This document shows positions 1-8,213 of a stretch of 64,000 nucleotides of DNA, piece after piece. The notes beneath the pieces were generated by a model. The model was not told the origin of the DNA and did no database searches. It saw nothing but the letters and a program-made list of their open reading frames with translations. Positions within the stretch are counted from its first letter, which is position 1; each line of letters opens with the position of its first letter. The position numbers and the translations under genes were made by a program. Source of the DNA: Bacillota bacterium. Its GTDB lineage: Bacteria > Bacillota > Clostridia > Monoglobales > Firm-18. The stretch covers positions 50,471 to 114,470 of the forward strand of contig JAKJBX010000005.1 of NCBI GenBank assembly GCA_022706765.1, in the 5' to 3' direction.

Positions 1-643
1 TGGACGCATAAGGTACGATCAGCTCCCCAAACGCTATCCGACGCTGTATGAGGTTCGGGATTTCCTTCGGGATCAGATTCCAGACGCACGGCGTTACCCT
101 TGCCGGCTTAAAGTCGACCGGCGGCGTGATGCTGACATTCCTGCACGCGATATAGGTATAAGGCTTTTGATAGCGCCGGTCGATACCGCAAAGCCAGGTT
201 TCGTCAGTGGCGACGACCTCGGACGTGCCATCCGCATACGCAATGTGCGCCTCGAACATGAACCCGCCGTGCCCCATTGAGCAATCGCACGGCACCTCCG
301 GCTGAAGCACGACGTTGGCGGTAACAAGGTTTTCACCCATCGAAAAATCAAGGTCGGTTTCGTCATAAAACCAATAGGGCATCGGCTGACGGTTGTCATA
401 GTCGCCGCCGACTGCCGCAGGACCCCTGATGGTCAGCTTGCCGTTTATGTAGAGTGTGTATTTGGCGTCGCCGCTGACAAAGGCTTTAACGCTTTTCACC
501 GGTTTGTTGATGCTGATGGTTTTTTTGAAGGTCACGACACTGTAACGAAGACCGCCGTCCTCGCAAAAATAGGTATATTTACTTTTTTGATATTCGGGAT
601 AGTGCGTATCGTCAAGCCATATCCAGTTTGCAGATGGTTTCAT
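1..643 (-). CDS. Alpha-L-rhamnosidase-like protein (GH78 type), N-terminal part, runs off the window
   Basis: The reading frame is open from an ATG at 643 to the window edge, 214 codons. The ATG has an AAAGG ribosome site 9 nt upstream; another ATG at 652 sits directly on that site and is less likely. The visible part starts with a Trp-rich segment (SANWIWLDD) and continues as beta-rich sequence with YINGK near residue 75 and ETWLC near residue 150, the layout of the N-terminal sandwich domains of GH78 rhamnosidases. The catalytic (alpha/alpha)6 domain would lie outside the window, so the activity cannot be confirmed. It is the last visible gene of the sulfatase-SGNH transcription unit, and probably removes terminal rhamnose from a polysaccharide. 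Another GH family with a similar N-terminal domain is possible. Confidence 0.6.
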   Translation of the reverse strand, partial: MKPSANWIWLDDTHYPEYQKSKYTYFCEDGGLRYSVVTFKKTISINKPVKSVKAFVSGDAKYTLYINGKLTIRGPAAVGGDYDNRQPMPYWFYDETDLDFSMGENLVTANVVLQPEVPCDCSMGHGGFMFEAHIAYADGTSEVVATDETWLCGIDRRYQKPYTYIACRNVSITPPVDFKPARVTPCVWNLIPKEIPNLIQRRIAFGELIVPYAS

Positions 644-670
644 GCGTTTCATCCTTTCAAATGAAGATTT

Positions 671-1654
671 TTAGAGGTTGCCTGATATGCACTGAATGAG
701 CTTTAAAGCATAGTGCATAAAGCCTTCGTCATTCGGATGCAGACCGTCGTTGAAAAGCGTCGGGATATGCGGCATCACAGTCTGTCCGTCGATGACGCCG
801 ATCTGCGGATACATCCGAAGCTCCTCACGCAGGATGTCGCTCACGACCGGAAAGCCGCCGATGGGACGCATGTCCGCACAGTCGCTGCGCCATACCGGCG
901 TGATCACGAAAATCTGCGCCTCCGGGAAGACATCCGTCAGGGTCTTAAAATACCCCCGCACCTTTTCACGGTATTCCCCGGGGGTCTTGCAGACCGTCCA
1001 GTCATTGGTGCCGTAAGCGACGGTGACGATGTCGGGCTGATAGGCTATGCCCTTATCAAGGCTATTTTGCTCAAAAAAATAGCCCCCGACGCCCTGATTC
1101 AACAGGTTCATACCAAAATAGCGGGCAAGCTGTACGGGATAGGCGGAGGACGGACGCAGTGCGCTCATCCCCTGGGTGATGGAGTCTCCGAGGCACAAAA
1201 GGTTCTTTTCAAAGGGCGAGGTCGCCCTGACCGAGGCGTTGTCCGACAGCCCGACGCCCGTTAACACAAGCTCCACAAGATGCGGCAGATAGACGGTGAC
1301 GCGCCTGCTTGCGCCCTTTTCATTGGGAAGGTCGCAGCGCATTTCGCCGGCGCCGCCGCCGACAGGCACCTGACCCGCCGAACAGCAGAGCACGCCGTCG
1401 ACGTAGCAGTCAAAATACAGCCAGTTCCGCGCCTTTTCCCTAACCTGATAGCTTACCGCAATATAGTCCGAATCGGTACAAAGGTCTAAACATACGCCCG
1501 CCGGACAGTTGCTGCGCAACAGCAAAAACGCCTGCTTTCCGTACTCCTCATACTGCCCGGGGGTAAAGCGTTTGTACCGGACGCCGTCCGAAACATCAAT
1601 GTCTAAGGTGTTTTTGCTGATTTGCCTGATCTCTTCTGCCGTAAGACTTTTCAT
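671..1654 (-). CDS. SGNH/GDSL-family hydrolase, probable carbohydrate esterase
   Basis: A 327-residue protein with all SGNH blocks: GDSIT with Ser158, the Gly-rich NQGVGG near 186-191, GTND at 215-218, and NDGLHPND with Asp303 and His306 as the other triad residues. Residues 1-145 form a separate beta-rich domain before the hydrolase domain, as in two-domain acetyl esterases acting on glycans. No signal peptide is seen, so it is probably cytoplasmic. I chose the ATG at 1654 because AGAAAGG lies 10 nt upstream; an ATG at 1675 overlapping the sulfatase stop (ATGA) is the alternative. It sits directly downstream of the sulfatase gene, implying joint removal of sulfate and acyl groups from one glycan. 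The substrate is inferred from context only. Confidence 0.8.
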   Translation of the reverse strand: MKSLTAEEIRQISKNTLDIDVSDGVRYKRFTPGQYEEYGKQAFLLLRSNCPAGVCLDLCTDSDYIAVSYQVREKARNWLYFDCYVDGVLCCSAGQVPVGGGAGEMRCDLPNEKGASRRVTVYLPHLVELVLTGVGLSDNASVRATSPFEKNLLCLGDSITQGMSALRPSSAYPVQLARYFGMNLLNQGVGGYFFEQNSLDKGIAYQPDIVTVAYGTNDWTVCKTPGEYREKVRGYFKTLTDVFPEAQIFVITPVWRSDCADMRPIGGFPVVSDILREELRMYPQIGVIDGQTVMPHIPTLFNDGLHPNDEGFMHYALKLIQCISGNL

Positions 1655-1671
1655 TGTGCTTTTAACCTTTC

Positions 1672-3123
1672 TCATTGCCAGCCGTAATCCGCCGCAAACC
1701 GCTCGTAGACGTCCTGCGGCAGTGAAAGCAGGTCGCCCGTCCGCGCCATATGCGCGCGCAGGTCCGCCAGCATCCGCAAAACAAGGCTGCGGCAGCCGCC
1801 GTCGCATGCTAAGTTGTTTGTCTCGCCCGCATCGTCCTTATGATAAAGCTCCAAGAAGATCTCGTCCTTAAAAATATCAACAATCAGCTTATAATCGCCC
1901 CTCACGACGCACCTTTGAAAATTGGAGCGTCCCGCATTGCCGTCGTACTGTATGAAGATGCTGTCCCTGCCAAGTCTTTCGCCGTTTATGACAGGCATCA
2001 GCGACCTGCCCGACAGCCCCGCAGGCGTATCAATACCCGCATAATCGCACAGCGTCGGCAGCACATCCACCGCACTGACAACCTCATCCGACACGGTCGT
2101 CTTGGGGACAAAGTTTATGGGAAACTTGATATAGAGCGGGATTTTTGCCGACTCGTCATACATGCACATCTTTTGCCACAGGCTATGCGATCCGAGCATT
2201 TCGCCGTGGTCAGAGGTAAATACGATCAGCGTATCGTCATAGATGCCCTGCGCTTTCAGTCCATCCGTAATCTTGCCGACGCAGTCGTCCAGCAGCGCCG
2301 TCAGCCCCGCATAGACCCGCCAGACCTCCTGCCACTCCTCACGGGAATAGCGTGCGCCCAAGATGCCCGTTAAGTTATACATTTGAAGCGGCGACTGGTG
2401 CGCATACCACTGCCCGACGTTTTCGGGCATCGTCACTTCCCTGATTTTTGAATACCACGGCTCGGGAATGTCAAGCGGCGGGTGCGGCGCCAAAAACATG
2501 GCGTTCAGCAAAAAAGGCTTGCTCCTGTCCCGCTCCCGGAGAGCGGTCATAGCTCCTTTTAAAAAATAGCCGTCAAAAAAATAGTCAAAGCCCTCTTCAT
2601 AGCAGCCGGTCGCCGGAATGGAATAGCGTTGCATTTGGGTGACCCTGCCGAGGTTCATCTCGGCGACCCTACCCGAAAACGCCGGACCGCCGGGTCTTCT
2701 TTTGCCGTGCTGCTTTAAATAAGGACCGTAATCGTCCTCCGTATTGATCCAATGGGTCCGTGTAGCGGCGGAGCGTTCCATTTGCCCCTCTTCGGTGAAC
2801 AGATGCTGCTTGCCTGTATGCCAGCTATCCCAGCCGTTTTCCATCATCTGATATAAATTCGGCACGCCGCTGCGCACCAGCGCATACTTCCTGTCAACCG
2901 TCCCCCAGGCATTGATCAGACTTCCGTTTTCGTTGGGGTATCTGCCGGTAAAGAAGGCTCCCCGGGCAGGCACGCACAGCGGAGAAGCGCAGTACGCACG
3001 GTCAAAGCGCACACCCTCCTTCGCCAAACGGTCGATATTGGGCGTAAAGCCCTTGCCCAAAACGTCATAGCGGAGCTGGTCCGCCATAATGACCACCACA
3101 TGTGGTTTTTTCATATTTCCCAT
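1672..3123 (-). CDS. Type I (formylglycine) sulfatase
   Basis: A 483-residue alkaline-phosphatase-superfamily sulfatase. The N-terminus has the metal-binding VIMADQLR segment (Asp15). The signature SPLCVPARGAFFTGRYP carries Cys50 in CxPxR, the residue oxidised to formylglycine. DDCVGKI and FTSDHGEMLGSHSLWQK later in the protein fit the second metal and substrate site. Being the Cys type in a probable anaerobe, it should need an anaerobic sulfatase-maturing radical SAM enzyme; none is visible here. No signal peptide is seen, so it probably acts on imported oligosaccharides. ATG 3123 has GGAAGG about 11 nt upstream. It is the first gene of a unit with its own consensus promoter and overlaps the possible upstream start of the SGNH gene. 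Confidence 0.9.
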   Translation of the reverse strand: MGNMKKPHVVVIMADQLRYDVLGKGFTPNIDRLAKEGVRFDRAYCASPLCVPARGAFFTGRYPNENGSLINAWGTVDRKYALVRSGVPNLYQMMENGWDSWHTGKQHLFTEEGQMERSAATRTHWINTEDDYGPYLKQHGKRRPGGPAFSGRVAEMNLGRVTQMQRYSIPATGCYEEGFDYFFDGYFLKGAMTALRERDRSKPFLLNAMFLAPHPPLDIPEPWYSKIREVTMPENVGQWYAHQSPLQMYNLTGILGARYSREEWQEVWRVYAGLTALLDDCVGKITDGLKAQGIYDDTLIVFTSDHGEMLGSHSLWQKMCMYDESAKIPLYIKFPINFVPKTTVSDEVVSAVDVLPTLCDYAGIDTPAGLSGRSLMPVINGERLGRDSIFIQYDGNAGRSNFQRCVVRGDYKLIVDIFKDEIFLELYHKDDAGETNNLACDGGCRSLVLRMLADLRAHMARTGDLLSLPQDVYERFAADYGWQ

Positions 3124-3164
3124 ACTATATTGTCCTTCCGCATGATTGCGTATTGCCCTGATAT

Positions 3165-3193
3165 ACTATAACCAAAATCGCTCTGTTTGTCAA
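3165..3193 (-). promoter_or_regulatory. Sigma-A-type promoter for the sulfatase operon
   Basis: On the minus strand TTGACA (3193-3188) and TATAGT (3170-3165) are separated by exactly 17 nt, about 45 nt upstream of the sulfatase ATG. It lies in the 97-nt gap after the secreted-protein gene, so sulfatase, SGNH hydrolase and rhamnosidase can be transcribed separately from the AraC gene. Confidence 0.75.
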
Positions 3194-3220
3194 GCGAAAA
3201 CGACAGCCTTCGACGATGCG

Positions 3221-5107
3221 CTACGGCGTTGAAAACATGATGGTATAGACGAGGAAGTCGGTAGGATCGGACTTACTGACGACCTCGACGACCGCCGCTC
3301 CGGCTTTGCTCTCCGCCTGCCTTATGGTAACGGTATACCGCTCATCCACCGACGCCGTCACAACGGGTACGGGCAATGATGTGCCGAGGCTTACCCGATA
3401 GGTGGTTCTGTACGGATCAAAGCCGGAGACGGTCACGCCATCCAGTGCAATATCGCCGACCCTGGGCAGCGTCCTTTGGCTGTTTGGTCCTTCCCTGAGG
3501 GCTTTGAGCCAAATGTCTTTTATAAATATATAGCCATGAAAGTTGCCGCTGTTCAGCCAGTGGGAAATCTCGCTTTGGACGCCCAAATCCCTGCCCTTTG
3601 AATAGCCCCGGTAACCGCGTGCCGTCTTATAAAGAAAGTCCTCCGAGCCGATGTACATCAGGACTTCGAGCGCATCTGTCTCCGCACCCTGCCAATAGCC
3701 CATCACCTCCAAAAACACACGGGTATTGACAATATGCTTCCAGCCCGTCACGACATAGGCGCTGCTGGTGCGCACCCCGTCCGCATCGGAGGTCTTGTAC
3801 TCATACATCATGCCCTGCTGCCCCTCAAATGGCGACACGGTGCCGTCGGCGATATACCCCGCCTTCTCGTTGCTGTTTTTGTGATAAATGACGCTTTGCG
3901 CCGTATGGTAACACTGGCGCCGCATGATCGCCGAAAACAGCGCAAGCGGCTCGTACGGCACACGCTCGCCCGTCAGTCCGCCGTATACCCGATTCATGGT
4001 AAAGGGGATCCTAACGCCCTTAACTTTTCCGCCACGGCTGTCCGTCCCGCCCGTTTCGAGCAAGGTCTTGCCCGCACCGGCAAACTGCGCCGCCGTGTCA
4101 TTATAGCCATTGGCATTTAGCTGACCGATAAACGTGTCATAATCAAACGCCGCAAGATTGGCATTGACCCGTGCCGCGCCGCCGAAATAGACATAATTGG
4201 AAATCATTGCCGCCACATAGCCGTCGACAAGGTTGGGGTTATAGGTTTTCGTCCACGGATCGCTTTGGTTTATAAGAGACTTCGGTGAATTCTCATAGTT
4301 ATTCAGGTAGTTGCCCGTTACCGCCATCGCCTCCATGATCAGGTCGCATTTGTCGACCTCCTCTTCCGTGAGCTGTCCCCACACATCAGGCATACTTTTG
4401 GCAAGTGCAAGCGCCAGCGCCGTAGGTCCGTCCACCCAGCTGCTCAGCCCTCCGTTACAGGACGGCGCTCGATTGGGTTTGATCACGTTTCTGATCTGTT
4501 CGAGCAGCCGTACCGTGACCGTCTTGCCTCCCGTCGAGCGCAAATCACGGTTATAATGCGCCATCAGGGCAAGCGTAAACATCGCCTGTGAGGGAAGGAG
4601 GGCGTTTGTCCAATCGTGTGATATGCCGCCAAAAAACAGATTGATGTCCTTAGCCGAAACCGCACTGTCGATCACATCCTGACCCCACCGGGGCGTAAAG
4701 GGCAGGGGGTTGTCGATGCGCTTCATACCCGTCAGCGGGCGCAGGTCGGCGCCATCCCACACAAATATCTTAGCGTGGGCGCCCTTTTCAAGCGGCAGCG
4801 TCAGGGTATCCTGCACAGCGTCGCCGCCGGGGACGCTGTATGTTCTGACGGCTGTATCCGTCAGTCTACCGCCGCTGTATATGCCGAGCACCGCAACAGC
4901 GGAGCAAAGCTGCTGCGAGTCGGCGGACGCATTGGTCAGCGACACGCTCGCACCGACGCTGTCGCCGACTCTGACGAGCGACGTTTGGACGACTAAGTCC
5001 GCCGCACCGGCAGCCGCAGGATATGCACTAGTCAAGAGCACCGCCGCACAGATCAGCACCGATGCCATGAAACGCTTTGCGATTGGACTATAACAGCTTA
5101 TAACCAA
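3221..5107 (-). CDS. Large secreted protein of unknown function, possible toroid-type polysaccharide enzyme
   Basis: About 628 residues. A signal peptide is evident: Lys-Arg, then the hydrophobic run MASVLICAAVLLTSAYP and an Ala-rich cleavage site. Residues ~30-130 are beta-rich. Residues ~140-530 are mostly helical with repeated aromatic and Gly turns (for example NGGLSSWVDGPTA), reminiscent of the (alpha/alpha)-toroid domains of polysaccharide lyases and hydrolases. The last ~75 residues read as a cadherin-like beta-sandwich. I cannot place it in a named CAZy family. The TTG at 5107 is the best-spaced start (GGAGG, 8 nt); GTG 5116 lies on the ribosome site and ATG 5068 has none. It follows the AraC gene by 15 nt and precedes the sulfatase operon, which suggests glycan degradation outside the cell. 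Confidence 0.6.
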   Translation of the reverse strand: MVISCYSPIAKRFMASVLICAAVLLTSAYPAAAGAADLVVQTSLVRVGDSVGASVSLTNASADSQQLCSAVAVLGIYSGGRLTDTAVRTYSVPGGDAVQDTLTLPLEKGAHAKIFVWDGADLRPLTGMKRIDNPLPFTPRWGQDVIDSAVSAKDINLFFGGISHDWTNALLPSQAMFTLALMAHYNRDLRSTGGKTVTVRLLEQIRNVIKPNRAPSCNGGLSSWVDGPTALALALAKSMPDVWGQLTEEEVDKCDLIMEAMAVTGNYLNNYENSPKSLINQSDPWTKTYNPNLVDGYVAAMISNYVYFGGAARVNANLAAFDYDTFIGQLNANGYNDTAAQFAGAGKTLLETGGTDSRGGKVKGVRIPFTMNRVYGGLTGERVPYEPLALFSAIMRRQCYHTAQSVIYHKNSNEKAGYIADGTVSPFEGQQGMMYEYKTSDADGVRTSSAYVVTGWKHIVNTRVFLEVMGYWQGAETDALEVLMYIGSEDFLYKTARGYRGYSKGRDLGVQSEISHWLNSGNFHGYIFIKDIWLKALREGPNSQRTLPRVGDIALDGVTVSGFDPYRTTYRVSLGTSLPVPVVTASVDERYTVTIRQAESKAGAAVVEVVSKSDPTDFLVYTIMFSTP

Positions 5108-5122
5108 ACAAAACACCTCCGT

Positions 5123-5980
5123 CTATCTTTTTGGCGTGCACCGGATCTTCCGGTACAGCGAGGGCGAACACATCTTCAATTTTTTAAAGGTCCGGTTAAA
5201 GAAGGATACAGACGAGAATCCGCTTTCAAGCGAGATTTCCGTAATCGTTTTTGCGGTGGAAAAAAGCTGTGCTTCTGCCTTACAAATGCGTACATAATTC
5301 AAGTATTCGACAAAGGTTCTGTTGGTCGCCCGCTTGAAAAACCTGCAAAAATACTGTTGATTAAGGTTTAAGACCCGGCTGATGCTTCCCAGCGTGATTG
5401 GCTGGCTGTAATTTTCTTCGACATACGCCAAAACAGGCATGATCTTGCCGAGCATTTTGACGTCCAGACTGCCGGCGGCGTCGATCAAAAGATTGTGGCG
5501 GTATAAAAACGCCAACACCAAAAAGACGCGCGCTTTGATGTAGCGTTCATAGGCGCCATCCCTGCGCTGGTATTCGTCCTGTACGCCCTTTATGTTATCA
5601 AACAGCTCTTTCGTTTCCGGGTCATCCGCTTTCATTAGAGCCATCTGGATATCCTTGCTGTTGACAAAGTTCACAAAATATTTGCTGATGCTGTCGTCCG
5701 CAAAGGCATCCGTATTGATTTGCAGCAAAATGCAGTTCGTGTCTTTTTCGAGAATCTCCGTGTCGTGCGGGACGCAGGAGTTGATGAAAACCACATCACC
5801 CGCTGAAAACTCAACGGTTTCTTCGCCTGCCGAGCATGTCATCCGACCGCTTAGCAGCGCAAGCAGCTCGATCTCATCGTGAAAATGCAGCGAGCATTTC
5901 GTGCCGCTGTCACGGTTTTTTAAAAAGCCGATATGCACCGGCAGATCTGAAAGTGAAGAACAGACGATTTCATTTAACAT
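5123..5980 (-). CDS. AraC-family transcriptional regulator with N-terminal cupin
   Basis: 285 residues. The N-terminal half has the HFHDEIELLALLSG cupin strand used for sugar sensing. The C-terminal ~100 residues hold two helix-turn-helix motifs typical of AraC/XylS (ITLGSISRVLNLNQQYFCR and ITEISLESGFSSVSFFNR). ATG 5980 is chosen because GGAGG sits 5 nt upstream; longer in-frame starts lack one. The gene is divergent from the Gfo/Idh/MocA oxidoreductase and is followed after 15 nt by the secreted-protein gene. A pair of direct repeats in the intergenic region, next to the divergent promoter, is its likely operator. It probably activates both the polysaccharide cluster and the oxidoreductase/isomerase pair. 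The ligand is unknown. Confidence 0.9.
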   Translation of the reverse strand: MLNEIVCSSLSDLPVHIGFLKNRDSGTKCSLHFHDEIELLALLSGRMTCSAGEETVEFSAGDVVFINSCVPHDTEILEKDTNCILLQINTDAFADDSISKYFVNFVNSKDIQMALMKADDPETKELFDNIKGVQDEYQRRDGAYERYIKARVFLVLAFLYRHNLLIDAAGSLDVKMLGKIMPVLAYVEENYSQPITLGSISRVLNLNQQYFCRFFKRATNRTFVEYLNYVRICKAEAQLFSTAKTITEISLESGFSSVSFFNRTFKKLKMCSPSLYRKIRCTPKR

Positions 5981-6069
5981 AACAACCTCCATTCCGCCGC
6001 TCCGTATCGGCACAAACACAAATAAGATATTAAAGCTTTCCTTAAGCATTGAGGAGTCGAACACCTGAA

Positions 6070-6100
6070 AGTCAAAATAGTACAATAACCAGTCAAAATT
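6070..6100. promoter_or_regulatory. Putative AraC operator: direct repeat with 21-bp period
   Basis: AGTCAAAATA at 6070-6079 and AGTCAAAATT at 6091-6100 are direct repeats with a 21-bp centre spacing, two helical turns. They end 4 bp before the -35 hexamer of the promoter of the oxidoreductase gene. This is the classical arrangement for an AraC-family activator, and the gene for such a regulator is divergent from the same region. Confidence 0.6.
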
Positions 6101-6104
6101 ATTG

Positions 6105-6133
6105 TTGCAAAATATTTTATTTAATATTATAAT
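6105..6133 (+). promoter_or_regulatory. Promoter of the oxidoreductase/isomerase operon
   Basis: TTGCAA (6105-6110) and a perfect TATAAT (6128-6133) with a 17-nt spacer, in an AT-rich region 58 nt upstream of the ATG at 6191. The putative AraC half-sites abut the -35 box. Confidence 0.75.
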
Positions 6134-6190
6134 TTAGTTATACCATAGGTTACATAATAAATCAATATTTTTATAAAGGGGATATTTTTC

Positions 6191-7357
6191 ATGTCGGACA
6201 AAACTTCTGCAATTTTGGATCAGTTCAAGGAAAACCAGGAAAAAACGACCATTGACACCAGCAAAACGCTAAGGGTCGGCATCATCGGCACAGGCTGGAT
6301 CGCCGACGCGCATATCCAGGGCTACAAGAAGATGCCCGATGTGCAGATCGTGGCAGGCTCGGACATAATCGACGGCAAGGCGGAGGCGTTCTTCAAGAAG
6401 TGGGAGATAGAAGGCGCAGAATGCTACACCGACCACAAGGAGATGCTGAAAAACGCACAGCTTGACGCCGTCAGCATTTGTACATACAACCGCACCCACG
6501 CCGTTTGCGCCATTGACGCTTTGGAGAGCGGCGTCAGCGTGCTGGTCGAAAAACCGATGTCCGTCACATTAGATGAGGCGGTCGCGATGTGCAAAGCGGA
6601 AAAGAAAAGCGGCAAGCTGCTGTCGGTGGGCTTCCAGCCCCGGTTTGACCCGAATATGCAGATGATCAAAAAGATCGTGGAGTCAGGCGAGCTGGGCGAA
6701 ATCTATTACATCCAGACCGGCGGCGGACGGCGCAGAGGCATCCCCACCCCGTTCGGCACGACATTTATTGAAGAAAAGACGGCAGGCATCGGCGCATTGG
6801 GCGACATTGGCTGTTATTCGCTCGATATGGTGTTAAACGCCATCGGCTACCCCAAACCACTGACCGTAACGGGCTATACCTCAAACTTTTTTGGCACCGA
6901 CCCCGGCTATTACAAAACGCATCCCGAGTACGCCGAGCTCTTCGGCGTGGACGACTTTGCGGCGGCGTTTATCCGCTTGGAGGGTGGCATTATTGTTGAT
7001 TTTCGCATCGCATGGGCAATGCATCTCGACACCTCGGGCGACACGATCATTATGGGCAAAAAGGGCTCTCTGCGCATCCCGTCGACGGAGTGCTGGAACG
7101 GCACGGTCGGCGGCGAAATGAAGATTTATCATAACGTGGCGGGCGAGCCCGTCGAAACAATCATCCCCATCATTGTTGACAAGTCCGAAGGAATGTTTTA
7201 TAATAAAATCAGATCGTTTCTTGACTGTGTCAAAAACGGTTCGGCCTCTCCCGTTCCATCCAGTCAGATTTTGATCAATCAGGCAATTGTGGACGGCATC
7301 GTGCAGTCCGGTAAATTGGGACGTGAAATTGAGGTCAGCATTCCAAACATTGATTAA
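6191..7357 (+). CDS. Gfo/Idh/MocA-family NAD(P)-dependent oxidoreductase
   Basis: 388 residues. A Rossmann fold starts after a ~25-residue leader: LRVGIIGTGWIADAH with the dinucleotide glycines at 30-35. VEKPMS (Glu120-Lys121-Pro122) is the family signature with the catalytic lysine. The C-terminal part has the GDIGCYSLDMVLNAIG segment typical of the substrate domain. The family oxidises sugars, sugar acids or inositols, or catalyses redox-neutral reactions on them; substrate cannot be read from sequence. ATG 6191 has AAGGGG 9 nt upstream. The partner gene, a xylose-isomerase-like barrel protein, starts 18 nt downstream. The same pairing occurs in inositol-type and keto-sugar catabolic operons. 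Confidence 0.9.
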   Translation: MSDKTSAILDQFKENQEKTTIDTSKTLRVGIIGTGWIADAHIQGYKKMPDVQIVAGSDIIDGKAEAFFKKWEIEGAECYTDHKEMLKNAQLDAVSICTYNRTHAVCAIDALESGVSVLVEKPMSVTLDEAVAMCKAEKKSGKLLSVGFQPRFDPNMQMIKKIVESGELGEIYYIQTGGGRRRGIPTPFGTTFIEEKTAGIGALGDIGCYSLDMVLNAIGYPKPLTVTGYTSNFFGTDPGYYKTHPEYAELFGVDDFAAAFIRLEGGIIVDFRIAWAMHLDTSGDTIIMGKKGSLRIPSTECWNGTVGGEMKIYHNVAGEPVETIIPIIVDKSEGMFYNKIRSFLDCVKNGSASPVPSSQILINQAIVDGIVQSGKLGREIEVSIPNID

Positions 7358-7375
7358 GATACGAGGGGATTTATG

Positions 7376-8203
7376 ATGAAAAAATTCAAGGTTGCGCTTC
7401 AGCTGTTCGGTATCAGGGAGGATATGAAGCAGGACATGGCAGCCGCACTAAAACAGGTCAAGGCAATGGGTTATGACTATGTGGAGTTTGCGAACCTGCA
7501 CGGCAAGACCGCCAAAGAGGTACGCAGTATCCTTGACGACGTCGGGCTCGAATGCGTCTCGGTGCATCAGGGACCTGCCGTCATCCTTGAAAAAGGGCAG
7601 GAGGCAATTGACGACCTGAAAACGCTTGGCGCAAAATTCTGCGCCGTGCCGGTTTATTCGCTCGACAAACAAAAGGGCAGCAGCGAATGGGACAACACCG
7701 TCAAAACCTTTACCGAGGTCGGTCAGCTTTTGAAGGCGAACGGCATCCAACTGCTTTACCACAACCACGATTTTGAGTTCGGCAAGTTCGAGGACAAATT
7801 CCTTTTGGACTGGATCTTTGAAACCGTACCCGAAATCACGCCGGAGATCGACACCTGCTGGGTACACTATGCCGGATACAATCCTGCGGACTATCTGCTG
7901 AAATATGCGGGTAAAATCGACATCGTACATTTAAAGGACTTTGTGTGCAAGCGTTTTGAAAAGGGGCCGTATTATAACCTCACTGCCGCGGACGGCTATG
8001 TCGGCACGCAGGAAATGCGTGCGGAAAACGGCTTGGAGTTCAGACCCGTCGGACACGGCGTTCAGGACTTCCCGGCGATCCTGGCGGCTTCCGAAAAAGC
8101 AGGCGCGGAATATGTGGTGGTCGAACAGGACCTGACGGTCGACATCACGCCTATGGAAGCCTCAAAAATAAGCAGGGAATACTTGAAATCACTGGGTATA
8201 TAA
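7376..8203 (+). CDS. Sugar phosphate isomerase/epimerase, xylose-isomerase-like TIM barrel
   Basis: 275 residues of the AP-endonuclease-2 / xylose-isomerase-like barrel. Metal-binding segments are visible: YHNHDFEF near residue 127 and EIDTCWVHYAG near residue 160, then DIVHLKDF and VVVEQDL. This is the metal ligand pattern (Glu/Asp/His) of sugar epimerases and inosose-type dehydratases. Two adjacent ATGs (7373 and 7376) are possible; the second has the better distance (7 nt) from GAGGGG. It is co-transcribed with the preceding oxidoreductase. Together they could interconvert a keto-sugar or inositol derivative, but the substrate is not determined. Confidence 0.85.
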   Translation: MKKFKVALQLFGIREDMKQDMAAALKQVKAMGYDYVEFANLHGKTAKEVRSILDDVGLECVSVHQGPAVILEKGQEAIDDLKTLGAKFCAVPVYSLDKQKGSSEWDNTVKTFTEVGQLLKANGIQLLYHNHDFEFGKFEDKFLLDWIFETVPEITPEIDTCWVHYAGYNPADYLLKYAGKIDIVHLKDFVCKRFEKGPYYNLTAADGYVGTQEMRAENGLEFRPVGHGVQDFPAILAASEKAGAEYVVVEQDLTVDITPMEASKISREYLKSLGI

Positions 8204-8213
8204 CAGGTGTTAT

